Shown one piece after another: positions 36,783 to 46,703 of a stretch of DNA of 64,000 nucleotides. Each line of letters opens with the position of its first letter. Within the stretch, counting starts at the first letter, position 1. The stretch comes from Pontibacillus yanchengensis (GTDB taxonomy: Bacteria > Bacillota > Bacilli > Bacillales > BH030062), in contig NZ_WMEU01000004.1 of assembly GCF_009856295.1 (NCBI RefSeq), positions 310,001-374,000 of the forward strand. Direction: 5' to 3'. Under the pieces are notes generated by a model, which was not told the DNA's origin, made no database searches, and saw only the letters and a list, made by a program, of their open reading frames with translations. Position numbers and translations under genes: made by a program.

Positions 36783-37379
36783 TTAACGTTGAACTGGCAT
36801 AAAAGCTCTCCATGTCATTTGCTTCACGGCTTGTACACGTTTATCGAATTCCTCTTCCGTATAATAGCTATACTCCATGAACAAGCCATCAACCATGCAT
36901 AGAACCATAGCTATACCTGTATTAGCATCAATCGCAGCTATTTCTCCTGCTTTTATTGCTCTATTCATTTCCTGCTCAAGTAGTGCATTACATTGTTGCT
37001 CATACTCCATCAATTTATTCTGTAAACGATCTTGAAACGCTTCAGGTGGAAAAAGCGTCATCCTTCTCCACAGGTTGGCTTTTTCATCGTTCTGTTTATA
37101 GAAATCGACATGTAAATCGATGATCCGGTTCAACCGTTCTTGAAATGATTCCTCAGCTGTCTCTGTTAAAAGAGAAGATAGTTTTTCGGTCTCCTCTTCA
37201 AATGCTCTGTCGATTACAGCCCAGAATACAGCCTCTTTATTTTTAAAATGAGAATAGATAGATGCTTTTCTCATGCCTGATCGATCGGCTAATTCAGAAA
37301 GAGATGTGCCTTCATATCCTTTTCGTGAAAATAGATAAAGAGCACTTTGTAGAATAGTATCTTTACTCAATGGTATCAC
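36783..37379 (-). CDS. TetR-family repressor of the SMR operon
   Basis: A 198-residue TetR regulator. HTH: LFSRKGYEGTSLSELADRSG then MRKASIYSHFKNKEAVF, residues about 12-50. It is the promoter-proximal gene of a three-gene unit with the two SMR subunits. A 26-bp perfect-arm operator lies just upstream, so it probably autoregulates the whole unit and responds to a transported cation. Confidence 0.88.
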   Translation of the reverse strand: MIPLSKDTILQSALYLFSRKGYEGTSLSELADRSGMRKASIYSHFKNKEAVFWAVIDRAFEEETEKLSSLLTETAEESFQERLNRIIDLHVDFYKQNDEKANLWRRMTLFPPEAFQDRLQNKLMEYEQQCNALLEQEMNRAIKAGEIAAIDANTGIAMVLCMVDGLFMEYSYYTEEEFDKRVQAVKQMTWRAFMPVQR

Positions 37380-37383
37380 CTCG

Positions 37384-37409
37384 TTAACTACCTAACGTTC
37401 GGTAGTTAA
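37384..37409 (-). promoter_or_regulatory. TetR operator of the SMR operon
   Basis: TTAACTACC / GGTAGTTAA are perfect 9-bp inverted arms around an 8-base spacer that itself contains AACGTT. It ends four bases before the TetR start codon. Confidence 0.75.
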
Positions 37410-37526
37410 TTGTATCGTGGAAATAAAGCAGAGTCAAGCAGTAGTCTTCAGACCCAATATTTGGTTTCGTGGGGTGGACGTTTGGGAACAAGCGGTATAG
37501 ACAGTAAATCGAAGGAGTGTAGATTA

Positions 37527-38768
37527 ATGACGAATCAAAATCCGACTGATCGACTAAGAAATCAAATAAAAGAAGTGGTAGAAGAATTACATTTATCCCC
37601 TTCTGTTTATCAAATTCTCAAATATCCTAAACATACATTTTCGGTCTCCATCCCCCTTGAGAAGGATGACGGAACCGTCGAAAATTTCACCGGATATCGC
37701 GCGGTACATAGTGATTTGTTAGGACCGGGGAAAGGTGGTATTCGCTTTCACCCTGATGTGAATCAAGAAGAAGTCATTGCCCTTTCCATGTGGATGACAT
37801 TGAAAACAGCCATCTTAAAACTTCCTTTTGGAGGAGCGAAAGGTGGTATCATTGTTGATCCTAATAAATTATCAAAGAGAGAGCTTCAACAATTAAGTAG
37901 ACAATATGTTCAAAATATAGAACCTGTAATTGGCCCGCAAAAAGACATCCCAGCGCCTGATGTGAATACAGATGGCCGTGTAATGGGCTGGATGATGGAT
38001 GAATTTTTTAAGCTTAGAGGACGAAATGTGCCAGGTTTTATCACAGGTAAGCCTCCAGTGATCGGTGGATCTGAAGGTCGTGTAGAAGCAACAGGGCATG
38101 GTGTGGTAGTGAATATATTGCAAGCGATGAATAAGCTAGGTATGGATAAGGGTGATAATAAAGTTGCCATCCAAGGGTTTGGAAATGTCGGGTCCGTTAC
38201 TGCTCAAACCCTCTATGAAAAAGGGTTAAACGTAGTAGCTGTCGCAGATATTGATGCGATGGTCTATGATGAAGAAGGCTTGAACATCCCTGAAATGATC
38301 GATTATGCAAAGGAAAACGGTTCCCTAAAAGGGTACACTTCAAATGAAAACTCCAATGAGATTTTTGAAGTGGATTGCGATATTTTTGTACCAGCAGCAC
38401 TTGAAAATCAAATTACCGAACAAACAGCGCCGAAGTTGAAAGCAAGCATCGTTGCAGAAGCTGCCAATGGACCAACATCTGGCGAAGGTGACCAAATTCT
38501 TGCTGAAAAAGGTGTATTCGTCATTCCAGATATCCTATGTAACGCAGGTGGAGTCATGGTTTCTTCATTTGAATGGATGCAAAATGATTCTCATGATCAT
38601 TGGGCAGAAGAAGTAGTGAACGACCGTTTAGAAAAAGATATGGCTAAGGCATTTGAAGAAGTGTTTAGCATGAAAGAAGCCAATAATGAAACCATGCGCC
38701 ACGCTGCCTATTACCTAGCGGTTAAACGATTAGGTGACGCAATGTTTGCGCGCGGTTGGGTAGATTAA
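37527..38768 (+). CDS. gudB: Glutamate dehydrogenase (GudB/RocG type)
   Basis: Interconverts glutamate with 2-oxoglutarate plus ammonia, probably NAD-linked and catabolic. The substrate domain has GPGKGGIRFHPDV and LKLPFGGAKGGI (catalytic Lys). The Rossmann motif is VAIQGFGNVG near residue 215. It is 413 residues, slightly short of B. subtilis GudB. The ATG at 37527 has AAGGAG nine bases upstream; the open frame back to 37410 is not supported. It may help channel arginine-derived glutamate. Confidence 0.93.
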   Translation: MTNQNPTDRLRNQIKEVVEELHLSPSVYQILKYPKHTFSVSIPLEKDDGTVENFTGYRAVHSDLLGPGKGGIRFHPDVNQEEVIALSMWMTLKTAILKLPFGGAKGGIIVDPNKLSKRELQQLSRQYVQNIEPVIGPQKDIPAPDVNTDGRVMGWMMDEFFKLRGRNVPGFITGKPPVIGGSEGRVEATGHGVVVNILQAMNKLGMDKGDNKVAIQGFGNVGSVTAQTLYEKGLNVVAVADIDAMVYDEEGLNIPEMIDYAKENGSLKGYTSNENSNEIFEVDCDIFVPAALENQITEQTAPKLKASIVAEAANGPTSGEGDQILAEKGVFVIPDILCNAGGVMVSSFEWMQNDSHDHWAEEVVNDRLEKDMAKAFEEVFSMKEANNETMRHAAYYLAVKRLGDAMFARGWVD

Positions 38769-38771
38769 GGG

Positions 38772-38816
38772 AAAGCTCATCATTCCGTTTCGGAATCGAT
38801 GAGCTTTTTTATCGAA
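38772..38816. terminator. Bidirectional terminator, gudB/ligD
   Basis: AAAGCTCATC / GATGAGCTTT with an inner ATTCCG/CGGAAT helix is followed by TTTT. The ligD stop codon lies inside the hairpin. Confidence 0.88.
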
Positions 38817-40585
38817 TCCATGTGTTGCTCCTTACGAGCTCTGTCTATATCTGCAAAGGGACAACCAAGTTGTTTTACCCGCTGTAACACATGGTCCATC
38901 GTGAACGCTTGTGGCGAGAGAGATTCATTTAATTCATGCCAGAAAATTGGGGTAGCCACCGTTCCTGTTTCCGTAGCTCGTGGAGAGTAGGGAGCTACAA
39001 TCGTTTTTCCTTCTGCATGTTGGACATAGTCAATATATAACCGATTGCCACGATTCTTTTTTAGTCGCTCCGTTGTAAAATAAGAAGGTTCTTGTTTTAC
39101 GAGTAAAGATGCGAGCTTCTCAGTAAATATCCTTGTCTCTTCATAGGATAGGGAATGTTCAGGGATAGGGATATGAAGTTGCATCCCTTTGTTTCCCGAT
39201 GTTTTGGGGAATACAAAAATCTCTAATTTATCACATACATGTTTGAGTAAGGTAGCTGCGCGAACAGCTAATGAAAATGATTCTTTATTAGGTGGGTCTA
39301 GGTCGAATACAATTTCATTAGGCATTTCGTGATCTTCTTTTTCAAATGGAATATGATATTCAATTGCCCCCTGATTACCTAACCAAATAAGAGAGGACAC
39401 ATTTTGACACATGAAAAACGTCTCCTCACCTTTTTCGATAGGTGCTACAAACTCAGGTGCATAATCCGGCAAATGCTTTTGATAAAACGATTCCTCATGG
39501 ACGCCATCGGGGTATCGAATAACGGTTAATCGTTTATCTTGTAGAAACGGCAGCATATAGGGTGCAATGTTCCGTAAGTATAAAAGGAAATCTTGTTTTG
39601 TATAAACTGGTTTTATCCACAGTTTTTTATCCTCATTTGTAATATCCACATGTGGAAACAATGATAAATCCCATTGTTTTTTCATAACTGTGCACTGTTC
39701 TGGGGATAAGTCGAATCGAAAGGAATCAAACATAGGTTCACGGAGGTCATCTTTTTGGGCGTGCAAACATTTGACATCAACGCATGCACTGGGTTCAAGC
39801 TTATACACATGGTTGTGTAATGCGCCGTTCTTTTTAAAGAATTGCTTAAGTGTTTGTTCATCCTCTTTAGGGAGACCGTGCTTAAAGGAACCTAGCATTT
39901 CAAGGTTATCCCCACGATATACACATAATGTGTAATACTCATTTGAAGGGTCGTAGGTATGTAATATGCCAGACACAACACGCCAATTTTTCACTTTTAG
40001 CCAATCACGTGTGCGTTCTCCTTCTCCGTATGAGCTACTTTCTCTTTTCGCAACCATGCCTTCTCCTAAATGCAACATTATATCATCCCATAGTTTGTCC
40101 TTATCTTTGAAAGAAGCGGTATAATAGAGTCGTTCGCTTGATAAACTACTCAAAATAGTATGGAGTTGTTGCTTTCTTGTTTCATAATTCTGTGATGTAA
40201 TGTCTTCTCCTTTATGTTCAAGCAAGTCAAAACACATGATAGTGGCTGGTCTTTGCTTAGCTGCCTTTTCAATCGACTTCTTGTTGCGCATACGGTTCCG
40301 CTGTTGAAGAAGGGGGAAATTTCCTTGCAAAGGTGTGTTTAAAATGGTTAATTCCCCATCAACCCACAATGGAAGATGAGATTGAATAGTAGGGTGGATA
40401 GCTTTGCATTCCTCTACAATTTCAGGGAAGCGGTCATGCAATGCTTTTCCATTCCGGCTCCATAGCTCCACACCATCCTCTGTCCAGTGCATTAGTACAC
40501 GAAACCCATCGTACTTTACTTCATATATCCATCCCTTTTCTGTAGGAATGTCCTCCGATAAGGTTGGTAACATTGGTTTCCGCAT
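38780..40585 (-). CDS. ligD: NHEJ DNA ligase D (ligase-polymerase)
   Basis: A 601-residue two-domain enzyme that seals double-strand breaks with Ku, chiefly in spores or stationary cells. The N-terminal ATP-dependent ligase has nucleophile Lys24 in EVKYDGFR and the motif EGMVAKRESS. The C-terminal primase/polymerase domain starts near residue 320 and contains EIVFDLDPP. No 3'-phosphoesterase domain is present, as in B. subtilis LigD. It is divergent from ku. Confidence 0.95.
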   Translation of the reverse strand: MRKPMLPTLSEDIPTEKGWIYEVKYDGFRVLMHWTEDGVELWSRNGKALHDRFPEIVEECKAIHPTIQSHLPLWVDGELTILNTPLQGNFPLLQQRNRMRNKKSIEKAAKQRPATIMCFDLLEHKGEDITSQNYETRKQQLHTILSSLSSERLYYTASFKDKDKLWDDIMLHLGEGMVAKRESSSYGEGERTRDWLKVKNWRVVSGILHTYDPSNEYYTLCVYRGDNLEMLGSFKHGLPKEDEQTLKQFFKKNGALHNHVYKLEPSACVDVKCLHAQKDDLREPMFDSFRFDLSPEQCTVMKKQWDLSLFPHVDITNEDKKLWIKPVYTKQDFLLYLRNIAPYMLPFLQDKRLTVIRYPDGVHEESFYQKHLPDYAPEFVAPIEKGEETFFMCQNVSSLIWLGNQGAIEYHIPFEKEDHEMPNEIVFDLDPPNKESFSLAVRAATLLKHVCDKLEIFVFPKTSGNKGMQLHIPIPEHSLSYEETRIFTEKLASLLVKQEPSYFTTERLKKNRGNRLYIDYVQHAEGKTIVAPYSPRATETGTVATPIFWHELNESLSPQAFTMDHVLQRVKQLGCPFADIDRARKEQHMDSIKKLIDSETE

Positions 40586-40746
40586 ACAATCCCTCCATGT
40601 TTTGTGCTTTCCTAGCCCATAGCATATACATTGCTTCCCAGGGCGCCCTGAGCTTTTATTCTTATTCTTGCAATTTCAGTTCATTTTACTCATTAAACAT
40701 AATTGTATAAAAGTTGTAAATGATACATAGAAAAGGAGTGACCTGT

Positions 40747-41631
40747 ATGCACACGATGTGGAAAGGTACGATAAGTTTTGGGTTAGTTAATATACCAGTT
40801 AAACTCCATTCTGCCACGGAAAATAAGGATATCAAGTTACGTCAATTACATGAAGAGTGTAAATCTCCATTACAATATGAGCGGACTTGTCCGGTGTGTG
40901 AGCGTGAGGTGGAAAATGAAGAAATTGTAAAGGCGTATGAATACGCGAAAAACAAGTTTGTCGTTTTGGATAAGGAAGATTTAGATAATTTAAAAAAAGA
41001 GCAAGATGACAAAGCCGTGGAGATTATGGATTTTGTGAAGCTGGAAGAGATCGATCCGATTTATTTTGATAAGAGTTACTTTCTATCTCCTAATGAAGGA
41101 GGTTCAAAGGCATATTCGTTACTGCGAAAAACGTTGGAAGATACAAATAAAATAGGCTTAGCCAAAATTATCATTCGCTCGAAAGAACAATTAGCGGTTG
41201 TTCGAGTGTATAAAAATACAATCATCATGGAGACGATTCATTATCCAGATGAGGTAAGAGATATACAGGATGTGCCAAATGTTCCGGAAGAAGAGGATTT
41301 GGGGGAGAAAGAGTTAACGACAGCAAAAACATTAGTTGATCAACTAACAGCAGAGTTTGATCCAGAAAAATATAAAGATGACTATAGGGAATCTTTAATG
41401 GAACTAATTGAAGCGAAGAAAAATGACGAAGAGGTTACTACCGCTAAACCGAAACCTACCCCTGATAATGTAACCGATCTTATGGAAGCATTAGAGAAAT
41501 CACTAGATAAAAACAAAGGCAAGAAGGGTGCTACCAAAAAGAAGGCAACTCAGAAAAAAACCACCACGAAAAAAACAACAGACAAGAAAACAGACGAAAA
41601 AGAAACAGCGTCAGGGAAGAAGACATCTTGA
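40747..41631 (+). CDS. ku: Bacterial Ku, NHEJ end-binding protein
   Basis: A 294-residue protein forming a homodimeric ring on DNA ends and recruiting LigD. The N-terminus MWKGTISFGLVNIPVKLHSA is diagnostic, and RTCPVCEREVENEEIVKAYE forms the zinc-finger-like segment. After about residue 240 comes a Lys/Thr-rich tail that probably aids DNA binding. The ATG at 40747 follows AAAGGAG by eight bases. Divergence from ligD with 160 bases between suggests shared control. Confidence 0.95.
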   Translation: MHTMWKGTISFGLVNIPVKLHSATENKDIKLRQLHEECKSPLQYERTCPVCEREVENEEIVKAYEYAKNKFVVLDKEDLDNLKKEQDDKAVEIMDFVKLEEIDPIYFDKSYFLSPNEGGSKAYSLLRKTLEDTNKIGLAKIIIRSKEQLAVVRVYKNTIIMETIHYPDEVRDIQDVPNVPEEEDLGEKELTTAKTLVDQLTAEFDPEKYKDDYRESLMELIEAKKNDEEVTTAKPKPTPDNVTDLMEALEKSLDKNKGKKGATKKKATQKKTTTKKTTDKKTDEKETASGKKTS

Positions 41632-41777
41632 TGTACTGAATCGGGGGACAGTGGATTGGCGCATATAGTGAAGGAAAAGGCTTGAGAGGTTAAGTTCAGG
41701 GAGCCAAAAATCCAATAAAGTCCTTAAAAAGAACTCAAAAGCATTATGATAAAAAGATTTTTCTTTGCAACATTCAT

Positions 41778-41812
41778 AAAAAAAGCTCTTCCCAAAAGGG
41801 AAGAGCTTTTTT
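41778..41812. terminator. Bidirectional terminator, ku/csp
   Basis: The perfect 13-bp stem AAAAGCTCTTCCC / GGGAAGAGCTTTT has an AAAA loop, with A and T runs on either side. Confidence 0.93.
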
Positions 41813-41826
41813 GCTAATAATCGTAA

Positions 41827-42027
41827 TTAGTTCTTAACTACGTTGTCAGCTTGTGGTCCACGGTTACCTTCAACGATGTCGAATGTAACAGTTTGACCTT
41901 CTTCTAGAGTTTTGAAACCTTCTTCTTGAATGGCAGAGAAGTGAACGAATACATCGTCTTGACCTTCTACTTCGATGAAACCGAAACCTTTTTCTGCGTT
42001 AAACCATTTTACTGTACCTTGATTCAT
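41827..42027 (-). CDS. cspB: Cold-shock protein (CspA/CspB type)
   Basis: A 66-residue OB-fold RNA chaperone. RNP1 is KGFGFIEV and RNP2 is VFVHFSAI; the start [17 protein letters not shown] is typical. GGAGG lies upstream of the ATG at 42027; an upstream in-frame extension to 42054 is ignored. It has a roughly 100-base leader, as usual for cold-shock mRNAs. It prevents inhibitory mRNA structures. Confidence 0.95.
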   Translation of the reverse strand: MNQGTVKWFNAEKGFGFIEVEGQDDVFVHFSAIQEEGFKTLEEGQTVTFDIVEGNRGPQADNVVKN

Positions 42028-42136
42028 GTTTATTCCTCCAAGTGCGTGTTGCACGATAATATTACTATTCTTGCTCTACATTTCATTCAAGAACTTTCTT
42101 CTTTCATCATGATTCCGAACAACAATTAGTAAGTTC

Positions 42137-42165
42137 ACTATAGCATGCTTGAATGATGATGTAAA
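42137..42165 (-). promoter_or_regulatory. csp promoter, extended -10
   Basis: On the minus strand TTTACA (42165-42160) and TATAGT (42142-42137) are 17 bp apart, with TGC before the -10. This gives a leader of about 100 bases. The rest of the 379-base gap to 42406 holds no gene. Confidence 0.7.
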
Positions 42166-42406
42166 CAAGGTGACTATATTTTTTGTTTTTACAATTAATA
42201 GAGGTGGATAAGTGAGCTACGATGGTCAGTCGCTAATATTTCATTTTTCTAATGAAAATAGGACGAGATTGGGAGATTAACATTGCTGAAAAACGGTTAT
42301 ACAATATCGTGATATTTACATAGAGTTTACATTTTAGTAACAACATAGCTATTCCCTCTTTCAACATCGAAGAGATATAGGGAAGATTATGAGAGGGTGA
42401 ACAACC

Positions 42407-43408
42407 ATGGAACGACAAGTGTATTTTGATAATGCAAAATGGATATTAATGTTTTTGGTTGTATTCGGCCATACCATTCAACCATTTACAGAGAATCATC
42501 AAACGATTGATGTGCTTTATCATTGGATTTACACCTTTCACATGCCTGCATTCATATTTTTATCGGGTTATTTCGCTAAGGCAAAGAAATCAAAAGAATA
42601 CATGATTCACTTAATGAAAAAGTTGCTATTACCATATGTGGCCTTTCAAGGAATTTACACTATATATTATTTTCTAATCGGGAAAGGGGATTGGCTCAAT
42701 TTACCCTTTGAACCGCAATGGGCCCTTTGGTTTTTAATGAGTTTGTTTTGCTGGCATTTGCTTTTATATTGGTTCAGCAAGATTCCTAAATACGCTGCTT
42801 TATTCATCACAATCCTAATGGGTGTTGTGGTAGGTTATCTGGATCCGATAGGGCATATGTTTAGCTTATCGAGAACAATCGTATTTTTTCCATTTTTTCT
42901 ATTAGGTTATTGGTTTAGTCAAAAGGAATTGAAAATGATTTGTCATACAAATTTCCGAACGATAAGCCTTGTAATTATGGTCCTAACAGCTATTGGATTA
43001 TATGTGACTCCATCCTTTTCGATTGATTGGTTCCTTTCCTCTAAGTCATATCAGGTGATGGAGATGCCTCAATGGGGAGGTGTGATTCGCTTCGGTGTGT
43101 ACGTCATTAGTATAATGATGACGTTAAGTGTGTTAGCCTGGATTCCATCAAAGTCTTACAAATGGAGTTCGCTCGGGACCAGAACGTTGTATGTGTATTT
43201 AATGCATGGTTTCTTCATTCACTTCTTTAGAGAATTTGAGGTGTTTCATGTGGAGTCCTTCTTAGACTTAGTTGGACTAGCTGTTGTTGCGCTTCTTATG
43301 ACACGTTTCCTTTCTACTTGGACAGTAACCAAACTTGTCGAACCATTAGTGGAAATGTATAAATATCTACCATTGAAGCAACGGTATAGGTCTAGTACGA
43401 CCAAGTAA
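42407..43408 (+). CDS. Acyltransferase-3 family membrane protein
   Basis: A 333-residue protein with about ten membrane spans, of the acyltransferase 3 (OafA/YfiQ/YkrP-like) family that O-acylates surface glycans. It starts with the family motif YFDNAKWILMFLVVFGH (His about residue 22), then YTFHMPAFIFLSGYFA. Late helices include YVYLMHGFFIHF. Glycan target unknown; it is a single gene. GAGAGGG precedes the ATG. Confidence 0.85.
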   Translation: MERQVYFDNAKWILMFLVVFGHTIQPFTENHQTIDVLYHWIYTFHMPAFIFLSGYFAKAKKSKEYMIHLMKKLLLPYVAFQGIYTIYYFLIGKGDWLNLPFEPQWALWFLMSLFCWHLLLYWFSKIPKYAALFITILMGVVVGYLDPIGHMFSLSRTIVFFPFFLLGYWFSQKELKMICHTNFRTISLVIMVLTAIGLYVTPSFSIDWFLSSKSYQVMEMPQWGGVIRFGVYVISIMMTLSVLAWIPSKSYKWSSLGTRTLYVYLMHGFFIHFFREFEVFHVESFLDLVGLAVVALLMTRFLSTWTVTKLVEPLVEMYKYLPLKQRYRSSTTK

Positions 43409-43501
43409 CTATTTCCATTTACCAGGTTTAAACATTAGGGTTTTGTGATAATTTAACCATGTAGCACACATAACACGTTTCATCAAAGGAGAGTGTAAAA
43501 C

Positions 43502-44164
43502 GTGGCGAATAAAGTATTAATGATTGTAACGAGTGCAGGTTGGTTAGATGAAGATCACAAAACTGGTCTTTGGTTATCTGAATTTGCAGAACCGTATATG
43601 GAATTTACTCAAGCTGGTTATGACGTAACTGTAGCAAGTGTATCTGGGGGAGAAATTCCGATTGATCCAAACAGCATATCAGGGGACATTCCTGAGGATT
43701 GGGAAGGTGTAATGGAGCCATTGAAATCCACGACATCTCTTGATGAAGTGAACCCTGAGGAATATGTAGGTGTGTTCTTACCAGGTGGACACGGTACTAT
43801 GGTGGACTTTCCTGATAATGAAACGATGAAAAAAGCATTACAGCCATTTGTGTATGATGATAAACTAATCGGATCTGTTTGCCATGGACCAGCAGGTTTT
43901 GTAGGGATTACAGAAAAAGATGGAACAGCTTTTGTTAACGGAAAGCGACTTACAGCTTTTACGGATGGAGAAGAAAAAGATACGCAGCTAGATTCTAAGG
44001 TGCCATTTATGCTCGAAAGCCGTCTAACAGAGCTAGGTGCTAGATTTGTTGCTGAGCCCAATTATACCGTTCACGTCGAAGCAGACGGAAACTTAGTGAC
44101 AGGACAGAACCCTCAGTCCAGTCTTGAAACCGCCCGTAAATTTCTACAAAAATTAGAAGCATAA
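43502..44164 (+). CDS. DJ-1/PfpI family protein (Hsp31-like)
   Basis: A 220-residue class I glutamine-amidotransferase-fold protein. The nucleophile elbow is IGSVCHGPAGF (Cys about residue 126), preceded by VFLPGGHGTMVDFPD. This Hsp31/glyoxalase-III-like group acts as a chaperone, deglycase or methylglyoxal detoxifier. The start is GTG with AAAGGAGAG upstream. It is single and followed by a strong terminator. Confidence 0.88.
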   Translation: MANKVLMIVTSAGWLDEDHKTGLWLSEFAEPYMEFTQAGYDVTVASVSGGEIPIDPNSISGDIPEDWEGVMEPLKSTTSLDEVNPEEYVGVFLPGGHGTMVDFPDNETMKKALQPFVYDDKLIGSVCHGPAGFVGITEKDGTAFVNGKRLTAFTDGEEKDTQLDSKVPFMLESRLTELGARFVAEPNYTVHVEADGNLVTGQNPQSSLETARKFLQKLEA

Positions 44165-44167
44165 ATA

Positions 44168-44204
44168 AACAAGCAGGATGAGGAAACTCATCCTGCTTGT
44201 TTTA
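44168..44204. terminator. Terminator after the DJ-1 gene
   Basis: The perfect 14-bp stem ACAAGCAGGATGAG / CTCATCCTGCTTGT has a GAAA tetraloop and TTTT tail. Confidence 0.93.
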
Positions 44205-44298
44205 GCTTTGTGAACTTATTGAGAAATGGTCGGATCGCTCATATTTGTAAAATCTCGCTTAAACACCCTCGTTTCAAATAGAAGCTTATCCCTCTACT

Positions 44299-45033
44299 CT
44301 AATAATATTTTTTAGCTCCAATATATCTTGGCTCCCAATAAACGTTGTTCATGGAACTAATCGTGACTCCTTGTGAGGAACTGGCATGGATGAATCGATC
44401 ATTGCCAAGGTAGATACCTGCATGAGAAGGGCCCTCTTTATATGTCTCGAAAAACACAAGATCTCCTCGTTGCGGTGAAAAAATTTCTGTTCCGGCAGGA
44501 TAAATGGTAGCTACTGTACGTGGAATGGAGAGTCCATGTTCTTCAAAAACAAATTGTAAAAAACCGCTGCAATCAAATCCACTAGGTGATTCCCCGCCCC
44601 ATTGATATGGCACACCTAAATATTGTTTGGCAGTCGTAATCAAATCTTGCGATACACCACTTTTTTCTTGTAGATATAACGTTTGTCCTGAGTAAATGGT
44701 GTTTGTATGAAGATTATTGGCTTCCTTGATTCCATGAATAGATTGATTAAATGTCTGACTAATACTCCATAAGGAATCCCCAGGTTGAACAGTGTAGGTA
44801 TTTGATGTTTTGGCTGGGATGGTTAATGTTTGTCCGGGATAAATATGAGTTGAGGCTAACTGATTTGTTTGCTTCAGTTGTGTAATAGTAGTGTTATGTT
44901 CCTGTGAGAGCTTCCATAAGGAATCTCCTTTGTTAACCATAATAGTCTCAGCGTGTGTTGTAGTCCATGCTGTGAGACTAAAAATCGAAGTAGCAAGCGT
45001 GATTTTCTTTACAAAACCTTTTGTGTTGAACAT
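44299..45033 (-). CDS. LysM-NlpC/P60 peptidoglycan endopeptidase
   Basis: A 244-residue secreted cell-wall hydrolase of the LytE/LytF type. The signal peptide ends near THA (residue 28). Two LysM repeats (about 30-73 and 79-122) bind glycan. The NlpC/P60 domain has Cys155 in GFDCSGF, His204 in PSHAGIYLG and His216 in FIHASS. It would cut D-gamma-Glu-meso-DAP bonds during growth or separation. It lies divergent from the comQXPA locus. Confidence 0.93.
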   Translation of the reverse strand: MFNTKGFVKKITLATSIFSLTAWTTTHAETIMVNKGDSLWKLSQEHNTTITQLKQTNQLASTHIYPGQTLTIPAKTSNTYTVQPGDSLWSISQTFNQSIHGIKEANNLHTNTIYSGQTLYLQEKSGVSQDLITTAKQYLGVPYQWGGESPSGFDCSGFLQFVFEEHGLSIPRTVATIYPAGTEIFSPQRGDLVFFETYKEGPSHAGIYLGNDRFIHASSSQGVTISSMNNVYWEPRYIGAKKYY

Positions 45034-45675
45034 ATAGGTAGCAACCTCCTGATGTTATGTTCTGAAAGATATATATAGGTAGGATGTTTGCACAATTATT
45101 ATCGTAACAAAGGTTAAACCTTATTAAAGCTAGTAATTGCTGGTGTAAAAGGAGGAGAAAGTAAACCGTTCCAAATCTTTGCCGCTAGTATTAGTAGCCC
45201 CTTCTTTCTCCCTATAACTCATCATACTTTTCGCTTATGATTTATAGTTTGTAACAATACAACGTACTTATTACTTAAAATATTAAATCTCTGTAAATTT
45301 CGACATTTTTGACGCGGAGCATCCATATAAAGTACCTGATTCAGATAAGGAAACTTGTCCTAAAAAATCGAATAATACACACCTTGATATGAAATAATTG
45401 GATATACGGTAGTTACATATGAAGTCTAAAGCCCTATATTACAAGTTTGTTACGGATAACACCCTTGCTACTTTAATACCTATTCTTCATTTTTTAAGTG
45501 TGGTAGTCTATTTTGTACAAAGATAGAGAATTGTTTTGACTTCCACCAATTATGGTGAGTGCTTTCGTACATCTCTATACTTTAAGGATTTCGTTTACGT
45601 ACGAGTTTTGTTTTTTCCCTATTAAAAAAAGTAGGGTTCATGAAAGTGGCGCAATTATGTAAAGGGAAGTGGAAA
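45034..45675. other. 640-base non-coding region upstream of comQ
   Basis: No supported gene on either strand; it is AT-rich. It carries the 5' region of the endopeptidase gene at its left and the comQ promoter at its right. No degQ-like small gene was seen, unlike the B. subtilis locus. Confidence 0.6.
45544..45581 (+). promoter_or_regulatory. Probable comQ promoter with inverted repeat
   Basis: TGGTGA (45553-45558) and TATACT (45576-45581) are 17 bp apart. The poor -35 overlaps the right arm of CACCA-ATTA-TGGTG (45544-45557), a perfect repeat with a 4-base spacer. A weak -35 plus adjacent dyad suggests activator dependence; the regulator is not known. Confidence 0.4.
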
Positions 45676-46614
45676 ATGATAAAAGATTCACATGATGTAG
45701 ATCAGAGCATTGCAGAAGTGATGGAAGGTGTAGTTCGTCGTAGTTGGAAAGAATCCGAAATAACAGGAATAGCTCGTAACTTTATTCATTACAAGAAAAT
45801 AGAGGGGTTTTCCTTTGCGAAGCTAACTCGGTTACACTTTCAAATGTTTAGTGAAAAGGAAGAAGATCTAGTCCTTTATCCTTCAGCCGCTGTCGAGCTA
45901 TTAATTTTGTCTTTAGATATATTAGATGATCTACAAGACCAGGATGCAGTTGATAAACCTTGGTGCCAAGTCTCTCACGCGATTGCTATGAATATAGCAA
46001 CGGGACTTTTGATGTTGAGCATGAAAACAATAGAAGAAGCAAATTACGAACAAGACAAAAAGCATCAAGCCATTCAATATCTTTATACTCATGTGCTAAA
46101 AGCCGTTAGTGGGCAACACATAGATTTGAATGATGCAATTGAAACAGATGAGCAGTATTTACAAATGGTTGAATCGAAATCTGGAGCATTAATGGCTTGT
46201 GCGTGTTTGGTGGGCACATCTCTTGCTACTGACCATCAACATCACATCGTGGAAGAGTATAGTACAAGTTTCGGAGTAGCTGCTCAACTAGCAAATGATC
46301 TTGAAGACGTATCCAGGTGGGATACAAAAAATGATCTGCTTTACAAAAAGAAAACACTCCCTATCCTTAAGCTTTTAAACCAAACGGAACACAAAAATGC
46401 TTGGTTAAACGAATACTATAAAGGATTGCTTGATAAAGAGTTTATCCTTGAGCATAAGCAGGAGATTTTTACTTGGATACAACAATCACCTGCGTTGAAA
46501 TATGCTCAAGTGATAAAACGAATCTATCAACGTAAAGCTAGTGATAAGTTACAAGAAATTTCTGCTCATGATCGTTGGAAAGAGAAACTCCAGGCGTTAA
46601 TCGAAGAGGTCTAG
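45676..46614 (+). CDS. comQ: ComQ isoprenyl transferase (pheromone modification)
   Basis: A 312-residue polyprenyl-synthase-fold enzyme that cleaves and isoprenylates the ComX precursor on Trp. The first Asp-rich motif is DDLQD (residues 84-88) and the second NDLED (207-211), as in ComQ rather than a normal FPP synthase. ATGs at 45640 and 45676 are possible; AAAGGGAAGTGG supports 45676. It sits directly before comX, in the canonical order comQ-comX-comP-comA. Confidence 0.92.
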   Translation: MIKDSHDVDQSIAEVMEGVVRRSWKESEITGIARNFIHYKKIEGFSFAKLTRLHFQMFSEKEEDLVLYPSAAVELLILSLDILDDLQDQDAVDKPWCQVSHAIAMNIATGLLMLSMKTIEEANYEQDKKHQAIQYLYTHVLKAVSGQHIDLNDAIETDEQYLQMVESKSGALMACACLVGTSLATDHQHHIVEEYSTSFGVAAQLANDLEDVSRWDTKNDLLYKKKTLPILKLLNQTEHKNAWLNEYYKGLLDKEFILEHKQEIFTWIQQSPALKYAQVIKRIYQRKASDKLQEISAHDRWKEKLQALIEEV

Positions 46615-46703
46615 TTTTTTTAATAAGGAAAAGACAAACACGAATGAAAATTAGTTGTATGGTTTTAGCGATAAAAATATAAGCTTAATGGAGGTAGTTT
46701 TAC

